The notes: a model not told the origin generated them from the letters alone. A DNA stretch of 64,000 bases from DASSQJ01 sp963773655 (GCA_963773655.1 CAVZBX010000001.1:1426001-1490000); one strand, 5' to 3'; shown: positions 8,670 through 17,840, numbered from the stretch's first letter. Made by a program: numbers and translations.

Positions 8670-10054
8670 CGACGAGCGCCGCCTCCGCCCGCCGGATCAT
8701 CGGCATCGAGAACGAGTACGGCATCACGTGCTCGACCGGTGGGCAGCGCACGCTCACGCCCGACGAGGTGGCCCGCTACCTCTTCCGCAAGGTCGTCGCG
8801 TGGGGGCGCAGCAGCAACGTCTTCCTCACCAACGGCTCCCGCCTCTACCTCGACGTCGGCAGCCACCCCGAGTACGCCACCGCGGAGTGCGACTCGGTCC
8901 GCCAGGTCGTCGCCCACGACCGGGCGGGGGAGCGGATCCTCGAGGGGCTCGTCGTCGACGCCCAGGCCCGCCTGCGCGAGGACGGCGTCGCCGGAGACAT
9001 CTACGTCTTCAAGAACAACACCGACAGCGCCGGCAACTCCTACGGGTGCCACGAGAACTACCTGGTCCGCCGCTCGGGGGAGTTCCAGCACATCTCCGAC
9101 ACCCTCCTGCCGTTCCTCATCAGCCGCCAGCTGACGTGCGGCGCCGGCAAGCTCGTCACGACGTCCAAGGGCGCCTCGTACGCGCTGAGCCAGCGTGCCG
9201 ACCACATCTGGGAGGGCGTGTCGTCGGCCACCACCCGCAGCCGTCCGATCATCAACACCCGGGACGAGCCGCACGCGGACGCCGAGCACTACCGGCGGCT
9301 GCACGTCATCGTCGGCGACTCGAACATGAGCGAGACGACGACGATGCTCAAGGTCGGCTCGGCCGACCTCGTCCTGCGGATGATCGAGGCCGGCATCGTG
9401 CTGCGCGACCTCACCCTGGAGAACCCGATCCGGGCCATCCGCGAGATCGCCCACGACATGACCGGACGCCACCCGGTGCGCCTGGCCAACGGCCGGCGGC
9501 TCTCCGCCCTGGACATCCAGCGCGAGTACCACGCCAAGGCCGCCGAGTTCGTCGCCCGCGAGGGCACCGCCGACCCCCTCCACCAGCGCGTCCTCGACCT
9601 CTGGGGCCGGGTGCTCACCGCGGTGGAGACCGACGACCTCTCCCTCGTCGCCACGGAGGTCGACTGGGTGGTCAAGTACCGGCTCCTCGACGACTACGCG
9701 AGCCGCCACGGGCTCGCCCTCGACCACCCGCGGCTGGCCCAGATCGACCTGGCCTACCACGACATCGACCGCTCGCGCGGGCTGTTCTACCTGCTCCAGC
9801 GGCGGGGCCGGGTGGCCCGGGTGGTCTCCGACCCCGAGGTGTTCGAGGCCAAGGTGCGCCCGCCGCAGACGACCCGGGCCAAGCTGCGCGGGGACTTCAT
9901 CCGGGCCGCGCAGGAGCACCGCCGCGACTTCACCGTCGACTGGGTGCACCTCAAGCTCAACGACCAGGCACAGCGCACCGTGCTCTGCAAGGACCCGTTC
10001 CTCGCCGAGGACGCCCGGGTGGAGCGGCTCATCCAGGGGATGGTCGGCGGCTGA
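8666..10054 (+). CDS. pafA: Pup--protein ligase PafA
   Basis: Uses ATP to join the deamidated C-terminal Glu of Pup to substrate lysines, marking proteins for the proteasome. The 462-residue product carries RRIIGIENEYGITC (metal Glu), NVFLTNGSRLYLDVGSHPEYAT with the catalytic Asp, VFKNNTDSAGNSYGCHENYL, NTRDEPHA and the C-terminal LNDQAQRTVLCKDPF domain that contacts Pup. It lacks the Dop-specific loop, which separates it from dop at 5207. The GTG start at 8666 overlaps the prcA stop. The open frame extends upstream as an antisense-like shadow of prcB/prcA and is not coding there. Confidence 0.96.
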   Translation: MTTSAASARRIIGIENEYGITCSTGGQRTLTPDEVARYLFRKVVAWGRSSNVFLTNGSRLYLDVGSHPEYATAECDSVRQVVAHDRAGERILEGLVVDAQARLREDGVAGDIYVFKNNTDSAGNSYGCHENYLVRRSGEFQHISDTLLPFLISRQLTCGAGKLVTTSKGASYALSQRADHIWEGVSSATTRSRPIINTRDEPHADAEHYRRLHVIVGDSNMSETTTMLKVGSADLVLRMIEAGIVLRDLTLENPIRAIREIAHDMTGRHPVRLANGRRLSALDIQREYHAKAAEFVAREGTADPLHQRVLDLWGRVLTAVETDDLSLVATEVDWVVKYRLLDDYASRHGLALDHPRLAQIDLAYHDIDRSRGLFYLLQRRGRVARVVSDPEVFEAKVRPPQTTRAKLRGDFIRAAQEHRRDFTVDWVHLKLNDQAQRTVLCKDPFLAEDARVERLIQGMVGG

Positions 10055-10214
10055 GCGCCGCGGACGGGACCCCCACGGGCCCTCCGGGCACTTTCGCGGC
10101 ACCGGGCGCGTTGCCCACCACGTGCCTCGATGCGGGTCCATGACCGTCCCGCAGTTATCGTGGCGCCCTGTCTCGCCGCCACCGCGGCATCCCCCGACCG
10201 AAGGTTCCGACACC

Positions 10215-11168
10215 GTGCCCCGCCGTCTGACCACCGTCCTGTCCGCCGCCGCGATGGCCTCGGCCCTCGTCCTCACCGGCTGCGGCGAGGAGTCCGCGAC
10301 GACCCCCTCGAGCGCCCTGTCGAAGGTGACCGTCGAGGGCGACGACCCCGAGAAGGCCCCGACCGTCGAGGTCGAGGCACCGCTCGAGGTCACGCGCACC
10401 GAGTCCGAGGTCGTCTCCGCGGGGGACGGCGCGACGATCGCCGAGGACGACCTGGTGTCGCTGCAGGCGGTCCTCGTCAACGGCACCGACGGGAAGGTCG
10501 TGGCGAACACCTGGGAGAACAGCGGCGCCGTCGGCCTCGACCTCAGCCAGGAGGACCTGTTCCAGGCCTTCAAGACCCAGATCCCGGGCAAGAAGGTCGG
10601 GTCGCGCGTCGTCATCGCCTCCACCCCGCAGGACGCCTACGGCGACACGGGCAACGAGTCGCTCGGCATCACCAAGGACGACCCCGTCGTCTTCGTCGTC
10701 GACCTCCAGAAGGCCACCCAGGTCCTCGACGAGGCGCAGGGCACCGAGGTGGAGCCCACGAAGGGCCTGCCGACCGTCACGATGAACGAGGGCGAGCCCG
10801 CCACCATCGAGATCCCCAAGGGCAAGAAGGCCCCGACCAAGACCGTCGTCCAGCCGCTCATCGAGGGTGAGGGCCCCGAGGTCGAGAAGGGCCAGACCGT
10901 GCGGGTGGCCTACACCGGGGCGCTCTGGCGCAACGGCGAGGTCTTCGACTCCAGCGCCAGCCGCCCCGAGCAGCCGTGGTTCGAGTTCCCCGTCGGCGCC
11001 GGCCAGGTCATCAAGGGCTGGGACGAGGGCCTGGTCGGCCAGACGGTGGGCAGCCGGGTGCTGCTCGTCATCCCGCCCGCCGACGGCTACGGCGACGCCG
11101 GGCAGGGCGACACGATCAAGGGCGACGACACCCTCGTCTTCGTCGTCGACATCCTGGCCGCGTACTGA
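10215..11168 (+). CDS. FKBP-type peptidyl-prolyl isomerase lipoprotein with two FKBP-like domains
   Basis: 317-residue exported isomerase. Residues 1-23 form a lipoprotein signal (VPRRLTTVLSAAAMASALVLTGC) with lipobox LTGC; Cys23 would be diacylated. Residues about 60-165 resemble a degenerate FKBP domain (DLVSLQAVLVNGTDGKVVANTW, DAYGDTG). Residues about 200-317 are a clear FKBP_C domain (VRVAYTGALWRNGEVFDSS, FPVGAGQVIKGWDEGLVGQTVGSRVLLVIPP in parts). The GTG at 10215 is preferred because it places the signal peptide at the N-terminus. A cytosolic single-domain FKBP follows 32 bases downstream, likely in the same operon. It probably assists folding of exported proteins. Confidence 0.9.
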   Translation: MPRRLTTVLSAAAMASALVLTGCGEESATTPSSALSKVTVEGDDPEKAPTVEVEAPLEVTRTESEVVSAGDGATIAEDDLVSLQAVLVNGTDGKVVANTWENSGAVGLDLSQEDLFQAFKTQIPGKKVGSRVVIASTPQDAYGDTGNESLGITKDDPVVFVVDLQKATQVLDEAQGTEVEPTKGLPTVTMNEGEPATIEIPKGKKAPTKTVVQPLIEGEGPEVEKGQTVRVAYTGALWRNGEVFDSSASRPEQPWFEFPVGAGQVIKGWDEGLVGQTVGSRVLLVIPPADGYGDAGQGDTIKGDDTLVFVVDILAAY

Positions 11169-11200
11169 GCAGCCGACCCCGGCCCCGAGGAGGACACCCC

Positions 11201-11578
11201 GTGAGCGAGAAGACCAAGCCCGAGATCGACTTCCCCGGCGAGGCGCCACCCGCCGACCTGGTCGTCGAGGACCTCGAGGTCGGCGACGGCGCCGAGGCCA
11301 CGCCCGGCAGCACCGTGTCCGCGCACTACGTCGGGGTGCTGCACTCCACCGGTGAGGAGTTCGACGCCTCGTGGAACCGCGGTGCGCCGCTCGACTTCCG
11401 GCTCGGTGCCGGCATGGTCATCGCCGGGTGGGACCAGGGGATCGTGGGGATGCGGGTCGGCGGACGCCGCCGCCTGGTCATCCCGCCGCACCAGGCCTAC
11501 GGCGACCGGGGAGCCGGGGCCGTCATCAAGCCGGGCGAGACGCTGATCTTCGTCGTCGACCTCATGGACGTGCGCTGA
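11201..11578 (+). CDS. FKBP-type peptidyl-prolyl cis-trans isomerase, single domain
   Basis: 125-residue cytosolic FKBP. It shows VSAHYVGVLHSTGEEFDASW, the pocket residues of DFRLGAGMVIAGWDQG and RLVIPPHQAYGDRGAG, ending FVVDLMDVR. There is no signal peptide. The GTG at 11201 is set by a strong GAGGAGGA ribosome site at 11187-11194. Its last 17 bases overlap the 3' end of the convergent DUF3866 gene. Confidence 0.93.
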   Translation: MSEKTKPEIDFPGEAPPADLVVEDLEVGDGAEATPGSTVSAHYVGVLHSTGEEFDASWNRGAPLDFRLGAGMVIAGWDQGIVGMRVGGRRRLVIPPHQAYGDRGAGAVIKPGETLIFVVDLMDVR

Positions 11579-12659
11579 CCGACGCCGCGTGGGCGCCCGC
11601 GGCCGCGGCCGCGAGGAAGGGCGCCGGGTCGACGCCCGGGCCCCGGCCCATCGTCGACAGCGGCACCGGTGAGGCCGCGAGGGCCTCCGGCAGGCCGTCG
11701 TCGGGCACCTCGACGACGGTGAGCGAGGCCCGGGCCGTGGAGACCAGCGCGTCGAGCTGGCGCCGGACCAGGGCGTCGAGGTCGGCGTCGGGCAGCCGGG
11801 TCACCGGCACGTCAGCCGGGGTCAGCAGGGCCGCCCCGTAGGCGGTGCGGCTGTGGTGGCTGACGCCACGGTGCCGCTCCCGGCGGTCGGCGCCGGAGAC
11901 CCGCAGCGAGGCGACTCCCCGCCCGCCGAGCACGTCGGCGGCGTGCAGCGCCTCCGCCACCGCCACCCCCGAGTACCCCCACCGGGTACCGGTGCCCACG
12001 TTGCCCGGGCCCTGCGCGACCACGGCGACGTCGGCGCCGACGACGTGACGGGCCGCGAGCAGACCGGTGTGCGTGGTCACCGCCTCGTGGTCGCCTCCGA
12101 AGGCCTGCCCGACGGTGATCGTGGCGGCGAGCCAACCGGCACCGCGCAGCCCCGCCACCGCGCGCGAGAACGCCGCGGGGAGTGCGCCGCCGTCGGTCAT
12201 GACGTACGCGACGACGGCGTCGGGACGGACGGTGCGGATTCCGGCGACCACGGCGGGGAGCGCGCTGTGCAGGTCGGCGACGACGACCGGCATCCCGGAC
12301 ACGTCGCCGGCCCCGGCGAGGACGTCGTGGTGGGGGCTGTCCTGCTCGTCCACGGCGAGCAGCATCTGCTGGAGCGGGGTGTACCGGGCCTTGACGATGT
12401 GGCCCTCGTGCTGCTCGGGGTCCTCGGGCAGCACGTCGGTGCGGGCCACGACGAAGGCCAGCCCCCCGGTGCCGAGCCCCCGGAGCAGCGCCGAGGCGTT
12501 GAGGAGCACCCGCTCGCCGGGCCGCGGCTCGCCCGTGACGGTGGTGTAGGCGAGGGCCCGGACCCGGTCCTCCCCGCCGTCGAGCACCACCTCCAGCTCG
12601 ACCGCTCCGGGCCACGTGCGCACCCGCTCGTGGACCCTCCCGGCACGCCACTGCATCAC
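11562..12659 (-). CDS. DUF3866 family protein
   Basis: 365 residues, soluble. It matches the actinobacterial DUF3866 family, with VLLNASALLRGLGTGGLAFVV, an HSALPAVVAG stretch, YVMTDGGALPAAFSR, GGDHEAVTTHTGL, VVAQGPGNVGTGTRWGYSG and HHSRTAYGAALL. These Gly/Asp/His-rich motifs look like an active site, but no reaction is known. The gene is conserved next to pafB in actinobacteria, which is the only hint of role. The first codon is GTG at 12659 (then ATG at 12656), supported by a TACGCT -10 box 7 nt upstream. Confidence 0.85.
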   Translation of the reverse strand: MMQWRAGRVHERVRTWPGAVELEVVLDGGEDRVRALAYTTVTGEPRPGERVLLNASALLRGLGTGGLAFVVARTDVLPEDPEQHEGHIVKARYTPLQQMLLAVDEQDSPHHDVLAGAGDVSGMPVVVADLHSALPAVVAGIRTVRPDAVVAYVMTDGGALPAAFSRAVAGLRGAGWLAATITVGQAFGGDHEAVTTHTGLLAARHVVGADVAVVAQGPGNVGTGTRWGYSGVAVAEALHAADVLGGRGVASLRVSGADRRERHRGVSHHSRTAYGAALLTPADVPVTRLPDADLDALVRRQLDALVSTARASLTVVEVPDDGLPEALAASPVPLSTMGRGPGVDPAPFLAAAAAGAHAASVSARP

Positions 12660-12666
12660 GCCCGGC

Positions 12667-12672
12667 AGCGTA
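12667..12672 (-). promoter_or_regulatory. -10 box of the DUF3866 gene
   Basis: TACGCT on the minus strand, 7 nt before the GTG at 12659. It lies 9 nt from the divergent pafB box. Confidence 0.45.
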
Positions 12673-12681
12673 GCCGTCGGG

Positions 12682-12687
12682 TAGCGT
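12682..12687 (+). promoter_or_regulatory. -10 box of pafB
   Basis: TAGCGT, 7 nt before the pafB GTG at 12695. Leaderless start predicted; no clear -35 is visible. Confidence 0.45.
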
Positions 12688-12694
12688 CTGCCGG

Positions 12695-13708
12695 GTGAGC
12701 AGCGACCCCGGCCCGCGCCCGCCGTCGGCCGCCCAGGTCAAGACCGAGCGTCTCCTCAACCTGGTCCTCGTGCTGCTCTACGCCCGCCGCCCGCTGTCGA
12801 AGGCCCAGATCCGCGGGCTGGTGCCGCAGTACGGCCAGTCGGCCAGCACCGAGGCCTTCGAGCGGATGTTCGAGCGCGACAAGGACGAGCTGCGCGAGCT
12901 CGGCATACCGCTCGTCACCGAGGACATCGACGCCGCGTGGGACGACGAGCCGGGCTACCGGATCCACCAGCGTGAGTACGCCCTGCCCGACCTCCACTTC
13001 GAGCCGGACGAGCTGGCGGTGCTCGGGCTCGCCAGCCGAACCTGGGCCCAGGCCTCGCTGGCGGGGCCCGCGGCCCAGGCGCTGCGCAAGCTGCGGGCCG
13101 CCGGCGTGGAGCGCGACGGCGACTCGCTCATCGGCATCGAGCCCCGGCTGCGCACCACCGAGCCGGCCTTCGACGCCGTCAAGGACGCCGTCGTGCGCCG
13201 GGTTCCGGTCACCTTCCCGTACCGCCGCCCCGAGGACACCGAGACCACCCAGCGGCGCGTGCAGCCCTGGTCGCTCGTGTCCTGGCGCGGACGCTGGTAC
13301 CTCAACGCCTGGGACGAGGACCGCGCCGCCCCCCGGGTGTTCCGGGTCTCGCGGGTCTCCGGTGCGGTCCGTCCGACGGGGCGGGCCGGTTCCTTCGAGG
13401 TACCCGAGGACCACGAGCCCCGGCTGATGGTCGAGCGGGCCGACCCGCCGACGGCGCAGCCGAGCCCGGCCGTCGTGCGGGTGCGGGCGGAGGCGGGCCA
13501 CGCCCTGCGCCGTCGGGCCCGCACCGTCGGGGAGGTCGACGACGCGTGGTCGCTGCTCGACCTGGACTACCACGACCTGGACTCCTTCGCCGAGGAGCTC
13601 GCGGGCTACGGCGCCGACGTCGTCGTGGAGCAACCCGCCGAGCTCGTCGACCGGGTCGTCGAACGGCTGCGCGGCGCCCTCGCCGCGCACGGGGGAGGGG
13701 AGGGCTGA
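12695..13708 (+). CDS. pafB: WYL-domain transcriptional activator PafB
   Basis: 337 residues with an N-terminal winged helix (TERLLNLVLVLLYARRPLSKAQIRG) and a WYL domain (RRVQPWSLVSWRGRWYLNAWDEDRAAPRVFRVSRV; WYL replaced by RWYLNAW) plus a WCX C-terminal domain. With PafC it forms the PafBC activator of the LexA-independent DNA-damage response described in mycobacteria, whose WYL domain senses single-stranded DNA. The GTG start is fixed by a -10 box 7 nt upstream. The stop overlaps the pafC start (TGATG). It is separated here from pafA by the two FKBP genes and DUF3866. Confidence 0.93.
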   Translation: MSSDPGPRPPSAAQVKTERLLNLVLVLLYARRPLSKAQIRGLVPQYGQSASTEAFERMFERDKDELRELGIPLVTEDIDAAWDDEPGYRIHQREYALPDLHFEPDELAVLGLASRTWAQASLAGPAAQALRKLRAAGVERDGDSLIGIEPRLRTTEPAFDAVKDAVVRRVPVTFPYRRPEDTETTQRRVQPWSLVSWRGRWYLNAWDEDRAAPRVFRVSRVSGAVRPTGRAGSFEVPEDHEPRLMVERADPPTAQPSPAVVRVRAEAGHALRRRARTVGEVDDAWSLLDLDYHDLDSFAEELAGYGADVVVEQPAELVDRVVERLRGALAAHGGGEG

Positions 13709-14694
13709 TGCCGCCCGCTCCCACCGAGACCGCCACCGCCCGGCTGGCCCGGCTGCTCACGATGGTGCCGTGGCTCGTCAACCGCCAGGGCATCGACCTC
13801 GAACGTGCCGCCGAGGACCTCGGCGTCACCGTCGACCAGCTCGAGGCCGACCTGCGGCTGCTCTTCCTCTGCGGCTACGGGCAGATGCCCGACGAGCTCA
13901 TCGAGGCCGACTGGGAGGGCGGCCGCGTCTTCGTCGGCAACGCCGACACCATCGCGCGGCCGCTACGGCTCGGCGTCGACGAGGCGGTCACCCTCATCGT
14001 CGGCCTGCGCGCCCTGCGCGAGGTGCCCGGCCTGGGGGAGCGCGACGCGGTGGACCGTGCCCTGGCCAAGCTCGAGGCCGCTGCGGGTGCAGCCGGCGCG
14101 CCGGCTGCCCGGGTGCGCGCCGAGATGGCCGACGGCGCTTCTCCGGAGATGCTCACCGACGCGCGGCGCGCCATCGCCGACCACCGGCGCCTCCACCTGC
14201 GCTACCTCGTGCCCGCCCGCGACGAGGCCACCGAGCGTGACGTCGACCCGATGCGGGTGGTGGGCATCGACGGCCGCTGGTACCTCGAGGGCTGGTGCCA
14301 CCGCGCGGAGGACACGCGCCTTTTCCGCATGGACCGCGTCGAGGAGCTCACGGTGCTCGACGCCGACGGCACCCCGCCGCCCCAGGCCCGCGAGCGCGAC
14401 CTCTCCGAGGGCACCTTCCGCCCCGCGCCGGACGACCTCGTCGTCACCCTCCACCTGCTGCCCGGCGCCGCGTGGGTGGCCGACTACTACCCCGTCGACT
14501 CCGTCGAGCCGGCCACCGCGGAGGACGGGGGTGGCCTCGTCGTCCGGCTGCGCACGCCCGACACCGCCTGGCTGCGGCGGCTGGTGCTGCGGCTCGGCGG
14601 CCACGGCCGCGTCCTCGAGCCCGCCGACGTCGTGGCCCGCGTCCGCGACGAGGCCGGGACCGCGCTGGCCGCCTACGGCCGCGGGGGGTCCTGA
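13708..14694 (+). CDS. pafC: WYL-domain transcriptional activator PafC
   Basis: 328-residue partner of PafB with the same plan: winged helix (RLARLLTMVPWLVNRQGIDLERAAEDLGV), WYL domain (VDPMRVVGIDGRWYLEGWCHRAEDTRLFRMDRV) and C-terminal WCX domain. PafB and PafC act as a heterodimer or, in some lineages, a fusion. TGATG coupling to pafB supports one unit here. A small membrane protein gene follows one base after the stop. Confidence 0.93.
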   Translation: MPPAPTETATARLARLLTMVPWLVNRQGIDLERAAEDLGVTVDQLEADLRLLFLCGYGQMPDELIEADWEGGRVFVGNADTIARPLRLGVDEAVTLIVGLRALREVPGLGERDAVDRALAKLEAAAGAAGAPAARVRAEMADGASPEMLTDARRAIADHRRLHLRYLVPARDEATERDVDPMRVVGIDGRWYLEGWCHRAEDTRLFRMDRVEELTVLDADGTPPPQARERDLSEGTFRPAPDDLVVTLHLLPGAAWVADYYPVDSVEPATAEDGGGLVVRLRTPDTAWLRRLVLRLGGHGRVLEPADVVARVRDEAGTALAAYGRGGS

Positions 14695-14695
14695 G

Positions 14696-15010
14696 ATGCT
14701 GCCGTGGTGGGGCTGGCTGCTGCTGTGGACCGTGCTCGTCGTGGGCGGCGGGGCGTGGGTCGGTGTGCGGGCCAGGAGCACCTGGCGCAGCGCCAGGGCG
14801 CTCACCGCCGAGGTGTCGCGGACGGGCGAGCTGCTGGCCGAGCTCGAGGCCCGGGCCGACGAGCTGCGCGAGTCGGTGCCGGCCCCGACCGCGGTCACCC
14901 AGCCGCCGCACAGGGTGCGGGAGGAGTATCGGGCCGTGCGTGCGGCCACCCGGGCCGAGCGACGTGCTCGTCGGGCGGGCGGACGCCCGCCGTGGGCACG
15001 CGTAGACTGA
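14696..15010 (+). CDS. small single-span membrane protein, unknown function
   Basis: 104 residues. Residues 1-24 form one hydrophobic span (MLPWWGWLLLWTVLVVGGGAW), followed by an Arg/Ala/Glu-rich helical segment with coiled-coil character (residues 35-60) and an Arg-rich tail. No family is recognised. It sits between pafC and tatA, spaced as a coupled gene after pafC, and its stop codon overlaps the TAGACT promoter element of tatA. A membrane anchor with a cytoplasmic helix is all that can be said. Confidence 0.65.
   Translation: MLPWWGWLLLWTVLVVGGGAWVGVRARSTWRSARALTAEVSRTGELLAELEARADELRESVPAPTAVTQPPHRVREEYRAVRAATRAERRARRAGGRPPWARVD
15003..15008 (+). promoter_or_regulatory. -10 box of tatA
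   Basis: TAGACT overlapping the stop of the preceding gene. A start near 15016 would leave a leader of about 30 nt with ribosome site GGAAGGG at 15027-15033. Confidence 0.4.
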
Positions 15011-15045
15011 CCAGGACCCCGACCGCGGAAGGGCGGTACCACGCA

Positions 15046-15348
15046 ATGCTCAGGAACATCGGTCCCACCGAGATCATCATCATTGCGGTGCTCCTCATCG
15101 TCATCTTCGGCTGGAAGCGGCTGCCCGACGCCGCCCGCAGCCTTGGTCGCTCGGCCCGGGTCTTCAAGTCCGAGGTCGACGAGATGAAGAAGGACAACGA
15201 GGCGAACAAGTCTGAGGCCTCGTCGCAGACTCTTCGGGGCGAGTCGATCACCCAGGACCGCTCCGTCGACAACGTCGTGCCGCCGAGCCCTGACGGCAAC
15301 GCCGTCCACGAGAAGGCTCCCCGCACCGACAACTCCGGTCAGTCCTGA
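15046..15348 (+). CDS. tatA: Sec-independent protein translocase subunit TatA
   Basis: 100 residues: one N-terminal span (PTEIIIIAVLLIVIFGW), the hinge FGWKRLP with the conserved Phe-Gly, an amphipathic helix (DAARSLGRSARVFKSEVDEMKKD) and a polar disordered tail. It polymerises to form the pore for folded twin-arginine substrates together with TatC, encoded 20 bases downstream. Confidence 0.95.
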   Translation: MLRNIGPTEIIIIAVLLIVIFGWKRLPDAARSLGRSARVFKSEVDEMKKDNEANKSEASSQTLRGESITQDRSVDNVVPPSPDGNAVHEKAPRTDNSGQS

Positions 15349-15368
15349 CCGTCCCCACGCACCCGTAG

Positions 15369-16181
15369 ATGGCCCGACTGCGCCGACGCCCTCGCGACCC
15401 CGAAGGCCGGATGACGCTGGCGGAGCACTTCCGCGAGTTCCGCCGGCGCCTGTTCATCGCGGCCCTGGCGATCGTCCTCGCGTCGGTCGCCGCTGCGGTG
15501 TTCTACGAACAGATCTTCGCCGCGCTGACCGCGCCGTTCTACGAGTACGCCGAGTCCAGCCCGGGCATCACGGCCAGCATCAACTTCGCCGAGGCGACGG
15601 CGGCGTTCTCCAACATCATCAGCCTGTCGATCTTCATCGGCCTGATCGCGGCGAGCCCGGTGTGGCTCTACCAGCTGTGGGCGTTCATCGTGCCGGGGCT
15701 GACGTCGAAGGAGAAGAAGGTCTCGCTGCTCTTCATCGGCTCGACGATCCCGCTCTTCCTCGCCGGCTGCTGGCTCGGGTACACCATCCTCCCGCAGTCC
15801 CTGCGCATCCTCTACGGGCTCAGCCCCGAGGGGACCTCGAACATCCAGCAGGCCTCCGGGTACTTCTCCTTCGTCACCCGGTTCATCCTCGTCTTCGGGC
15901 TCGGGTTCCTCTTCCCGGTCTTCCTCGTGGGGCTCAACCTCATCGGGGCGATGCCGGCTCGCCGCCTCATCGGTGGCTGGCGGGTCGCCGTCCTGGTGAT
16001 CTTCGTCTTCGCGGCCGTGGCGACGCCCACGGCCGACCCCTTCACGATGTTCGTCTTCGCCCTGCCGCTCATCGTCCTCTACTTCCTGGCCTGGCTGGTC
16101 TGTCGCTGGCTCGACAAGCGCAAGGCCGCCAACCGACCGGACTGGCTCGACGTCAGCGACACCGAGGCGTCCCCGCTCTGA
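15369..16181 (+). CDS. tatC: Sec-independent protein translocase subunit TatC
   Basis: 270 residues with six membrane spans. The N-terminal cytoplasmic MTLAEHFREFRRRL contains the conserved H/E-L-R docking site for the twin-arginine signal peptide. The first periplasmic loop has the conserved Pro-rich region (LTAPFYEY), and the later YFSFVTRFILVFGLGFLFPV span is typical. The open frame begins ATG at 15369, 14 residues before the family-typical MTLAEH. Both are possible starts. The 3' end is 9 bases from the convergent transporter gene. Confidence 0.95.
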   Translation: MARLRRRPRDPEGRMTLAEHFREFRRRLFIAALAIVLASVAAAVFYEQIFAALTAPFYEYAESSPGITASINFAEATAAFSNIISLSIFIGLIAASPVWLYQLWAFIVPGLTSKEKKVSLLFIGSTIPLFLAGCWLGYTILPQSLRILYGLSPEGTSNIQQASGYFSFVTRFILVFGLGFLFPVFLVGLNLIGAMPARRLIGGWRVAVLVIFVFAAVATPTADPFTMFVFALPLIVLYFLAWLVCRWLDKRKAANRPDWLDVSDTEASPL

Positions 16182-16190
16182 CCGGCGCCG

Positions 16191-17783
16191 TCAGCCCCAC
16201 GTCGCGAGCACCTGGGCGACGAGGATCTTGACGATCATCGCCACCGGGTAGACCAGCGCGTAGCCCACCCCGACCCGGGTGTCGTACCCGGTGCGCTCGT
16301 TGACGAAGGCGAGCACCGCCGGCTGGGTCTGCACCCCCGCGATCGCCCCCGCGGTCTCCAGCCACGGCATCCGGCTGACCGCGTGGAGGGCCAGGACGAC
16401 GAGGGCCGCGGCGAGCACCGTCAGCGCCAGCCCGAGCAACGCCAGCTGCCACCCGGTGCCCCCGGACAGGGCCTCGCTGATGTGCCGGCCGGCGCGGACC
16501 CCGGCGAAGGCGAGGAAGGTGACCATGCCGAGCGCGGAGAGGGACTGCGCGGCCCCGTGCGACATCGAGGTGACGACCGGACCGACCCGCCCCACCCGGC
16601 CGAAGACCAGCCCGACGAGGAGGGTCCCGGCCGCAGCACCCACGGCGAACCCGCCACCCGGCAACGGGAGGTGCACCAGGCCGACCCCCAGGCCCACTGC
16701 GAGCCCGAGGGCCAGCCCACCGACGTTGATGTCGGACATGCCGCGGTCGCTGTCCCCGAGGTGGGCGGTGACCTCCGGCATCACCTCGGTCGGGGCGATG
16801 ACCCGCAGCCGGTCGCCCATCTGCAGCACGAAGGTCTCGTGCGCCACCAGGTCGACGTCGCCGCGTCGGACCCGGCTGACCCGCGCGCCGTACCGCCGCT
16901 GCAGCTCCAGCTCGCCGATGGTGTGGCCCGCCAGCCGCTTGTTCGAGAGGGTGACCCGCCGGAAGTCCAGCTGTCCCCGGTCCGCGACGATGTCGTGGGA
17001 CGAGGCGTGCCCGAGCAGCGCGGCGACCTCGTCGAGCAGCGGGCGCGGGCCGACGACGGTGAGGAGGTCGCCGTCGGCCAGCCGCAGGTCGTGGTCCGGC
17101 ACCGACGTCGGGTTGGCCTCGTGCTCGGTCTTGACGCGGGAGACCCCGACCCGGTCGTGGAACCGGCCGGTCAGCTCGCCCACGGTGACACCGGGGTCGC
17201 CCTCGACCCGGACGGTCAGGTGCTCCACGCCAACTCGTCGCGGCTCCGCGCCGGGTCGTCGCAGCGCCCAGGCCGAGACGACGAGCATGACGAGCACCCC
17301 GCCGAGGTAGGTGACCGAGTACCCGACCGTCGGTCCCGCGGCCTCGCCGGCACGCGCGGACGCGGCCGCCAGGGCGGGGGTGTTGGTCAGCGAGCCCGCG
17401 TAGGCCCCGGCGACGACGGGGGCCGGCAGGTCGACCAGGCGGCCGCCGAGGGCGGCGGCCACGCCGACGAGCACGAGCACGACCGCGGTGAGGACCATCT
17501 GCAGCCAGCCACGCCGCAGCGAGGCGAAGAACTGCGGTCCGGCGACCACCCCGACGGTGTAGGTGAAGAGCACGAGCCCGAAGGTGCCGATCGCCTCGGG
17601 GACGTCCAGCTCGACCCCGTACGTGACCGCCCACGCGGAGACGCCCAGGGCGGCGAAGAGCACGGCGGCGGGCCCGAGGTGCACGCCCGCCACGCGGACG
17701 TGCCCGACGGCGGCGCCGAGGGCGAGCAGCACGGCGAGGAGGAGGAGGGGGGCGTCGGCGAGCAGCTCGAAGACGGCGTCCAC
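16191..17783 (-). CDS. AspT/YidE-type transporter with two RCK_C domains
   Basis: 530-residue membrane protein of the aspartate-alanine exchanger (AAE/AspT) family. Five N-terminal spans are followed by two cytosolic RCK_C-like domains (GVEHLTVRVEGDPGVTVGE and LDFRRVTLSNKRLAGHTIGEL, each with a DGDLLTVVG or MGDRLRVIAP end), then five more spans. The paired motifs YAGSLTNTPALAAAS and IAGVQTQPAVLAFVNERT are the family's inverted re-entrant helices. Such proteins exchange amino or dicarboxylic acids. No decarboxylase partner gene is nearby, so the substrate is open. The start is GTG at 17783. The same frame stays open far upstream across helY, but that part is antisense to a real gene. Confidence 0.87.
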   Translation of the reverse strand: MDAVFELLADAPLLLLAVLLALGAAVGHVRVAGVHLGPAAVLFAALGVSAWAVTYGVELDVPEAIGTFGLVLFTYTVGVVAGPQFFASLRRGWLQMVLTAVVLVLVGVAAALGGRLVDLPAPVVAGAYAGSLTNTPALAAASARAGEAAGPTVGYSVTYLGGVLVMLVVSAWALRRPGAEPRRVGVEHLTVRVEGDPGVTVGELTGRFHDRVGVSRVKTEHEANPTSVPDHDLRLADGDLLTVVGPRPLLDEVAALLGHASSHDIVADRGQLDFRRVTLSNKRLAGHTIGELELQRRYGARVSRVRRGDVDLVAHETFVLQMGDRLRVIAPTEVMPEVTAHLGDSDRGMSDINVGGLALGLAVGLGVGLVHLPLPGGGFAVGAAAGTLLVGLVFGRVGRVGPVVTSMSHGAAQSLSALGMVTFLAFAGVRAGRHISEALSGGTGWQLALLGLALTVLAAALVVLALHAVSRMPWLETAGAIAGVQTQPAVLAFVNERTGYDTRVGVGYALVYPVAMIVKILVAQVLATWG

Positions 17784-17827
17784 GGCACAAGGTTCCCACC
17801 TCCCGGCGCCGGGGGCGTGCAGGGCGG

Positions 17828-17833
17828 TACCCT
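17828..17833 (+). promoter_or_regulatory. -10 box of the lipid kinase gene
   Basis: TACCCT, 7 nt before the ATG at 17841. Confidence 0.45.
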
Positions 17834-17840
17834 GCGCGCC

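Noticed and set aside
10055..10214. Promoter and terminator for the FKBP lipoprotein gene
   Set aside because: A TTATCG stretch near 10155 and GC-rich pairings exist, but none has clear spacing or symmetry, so no feature is listed.
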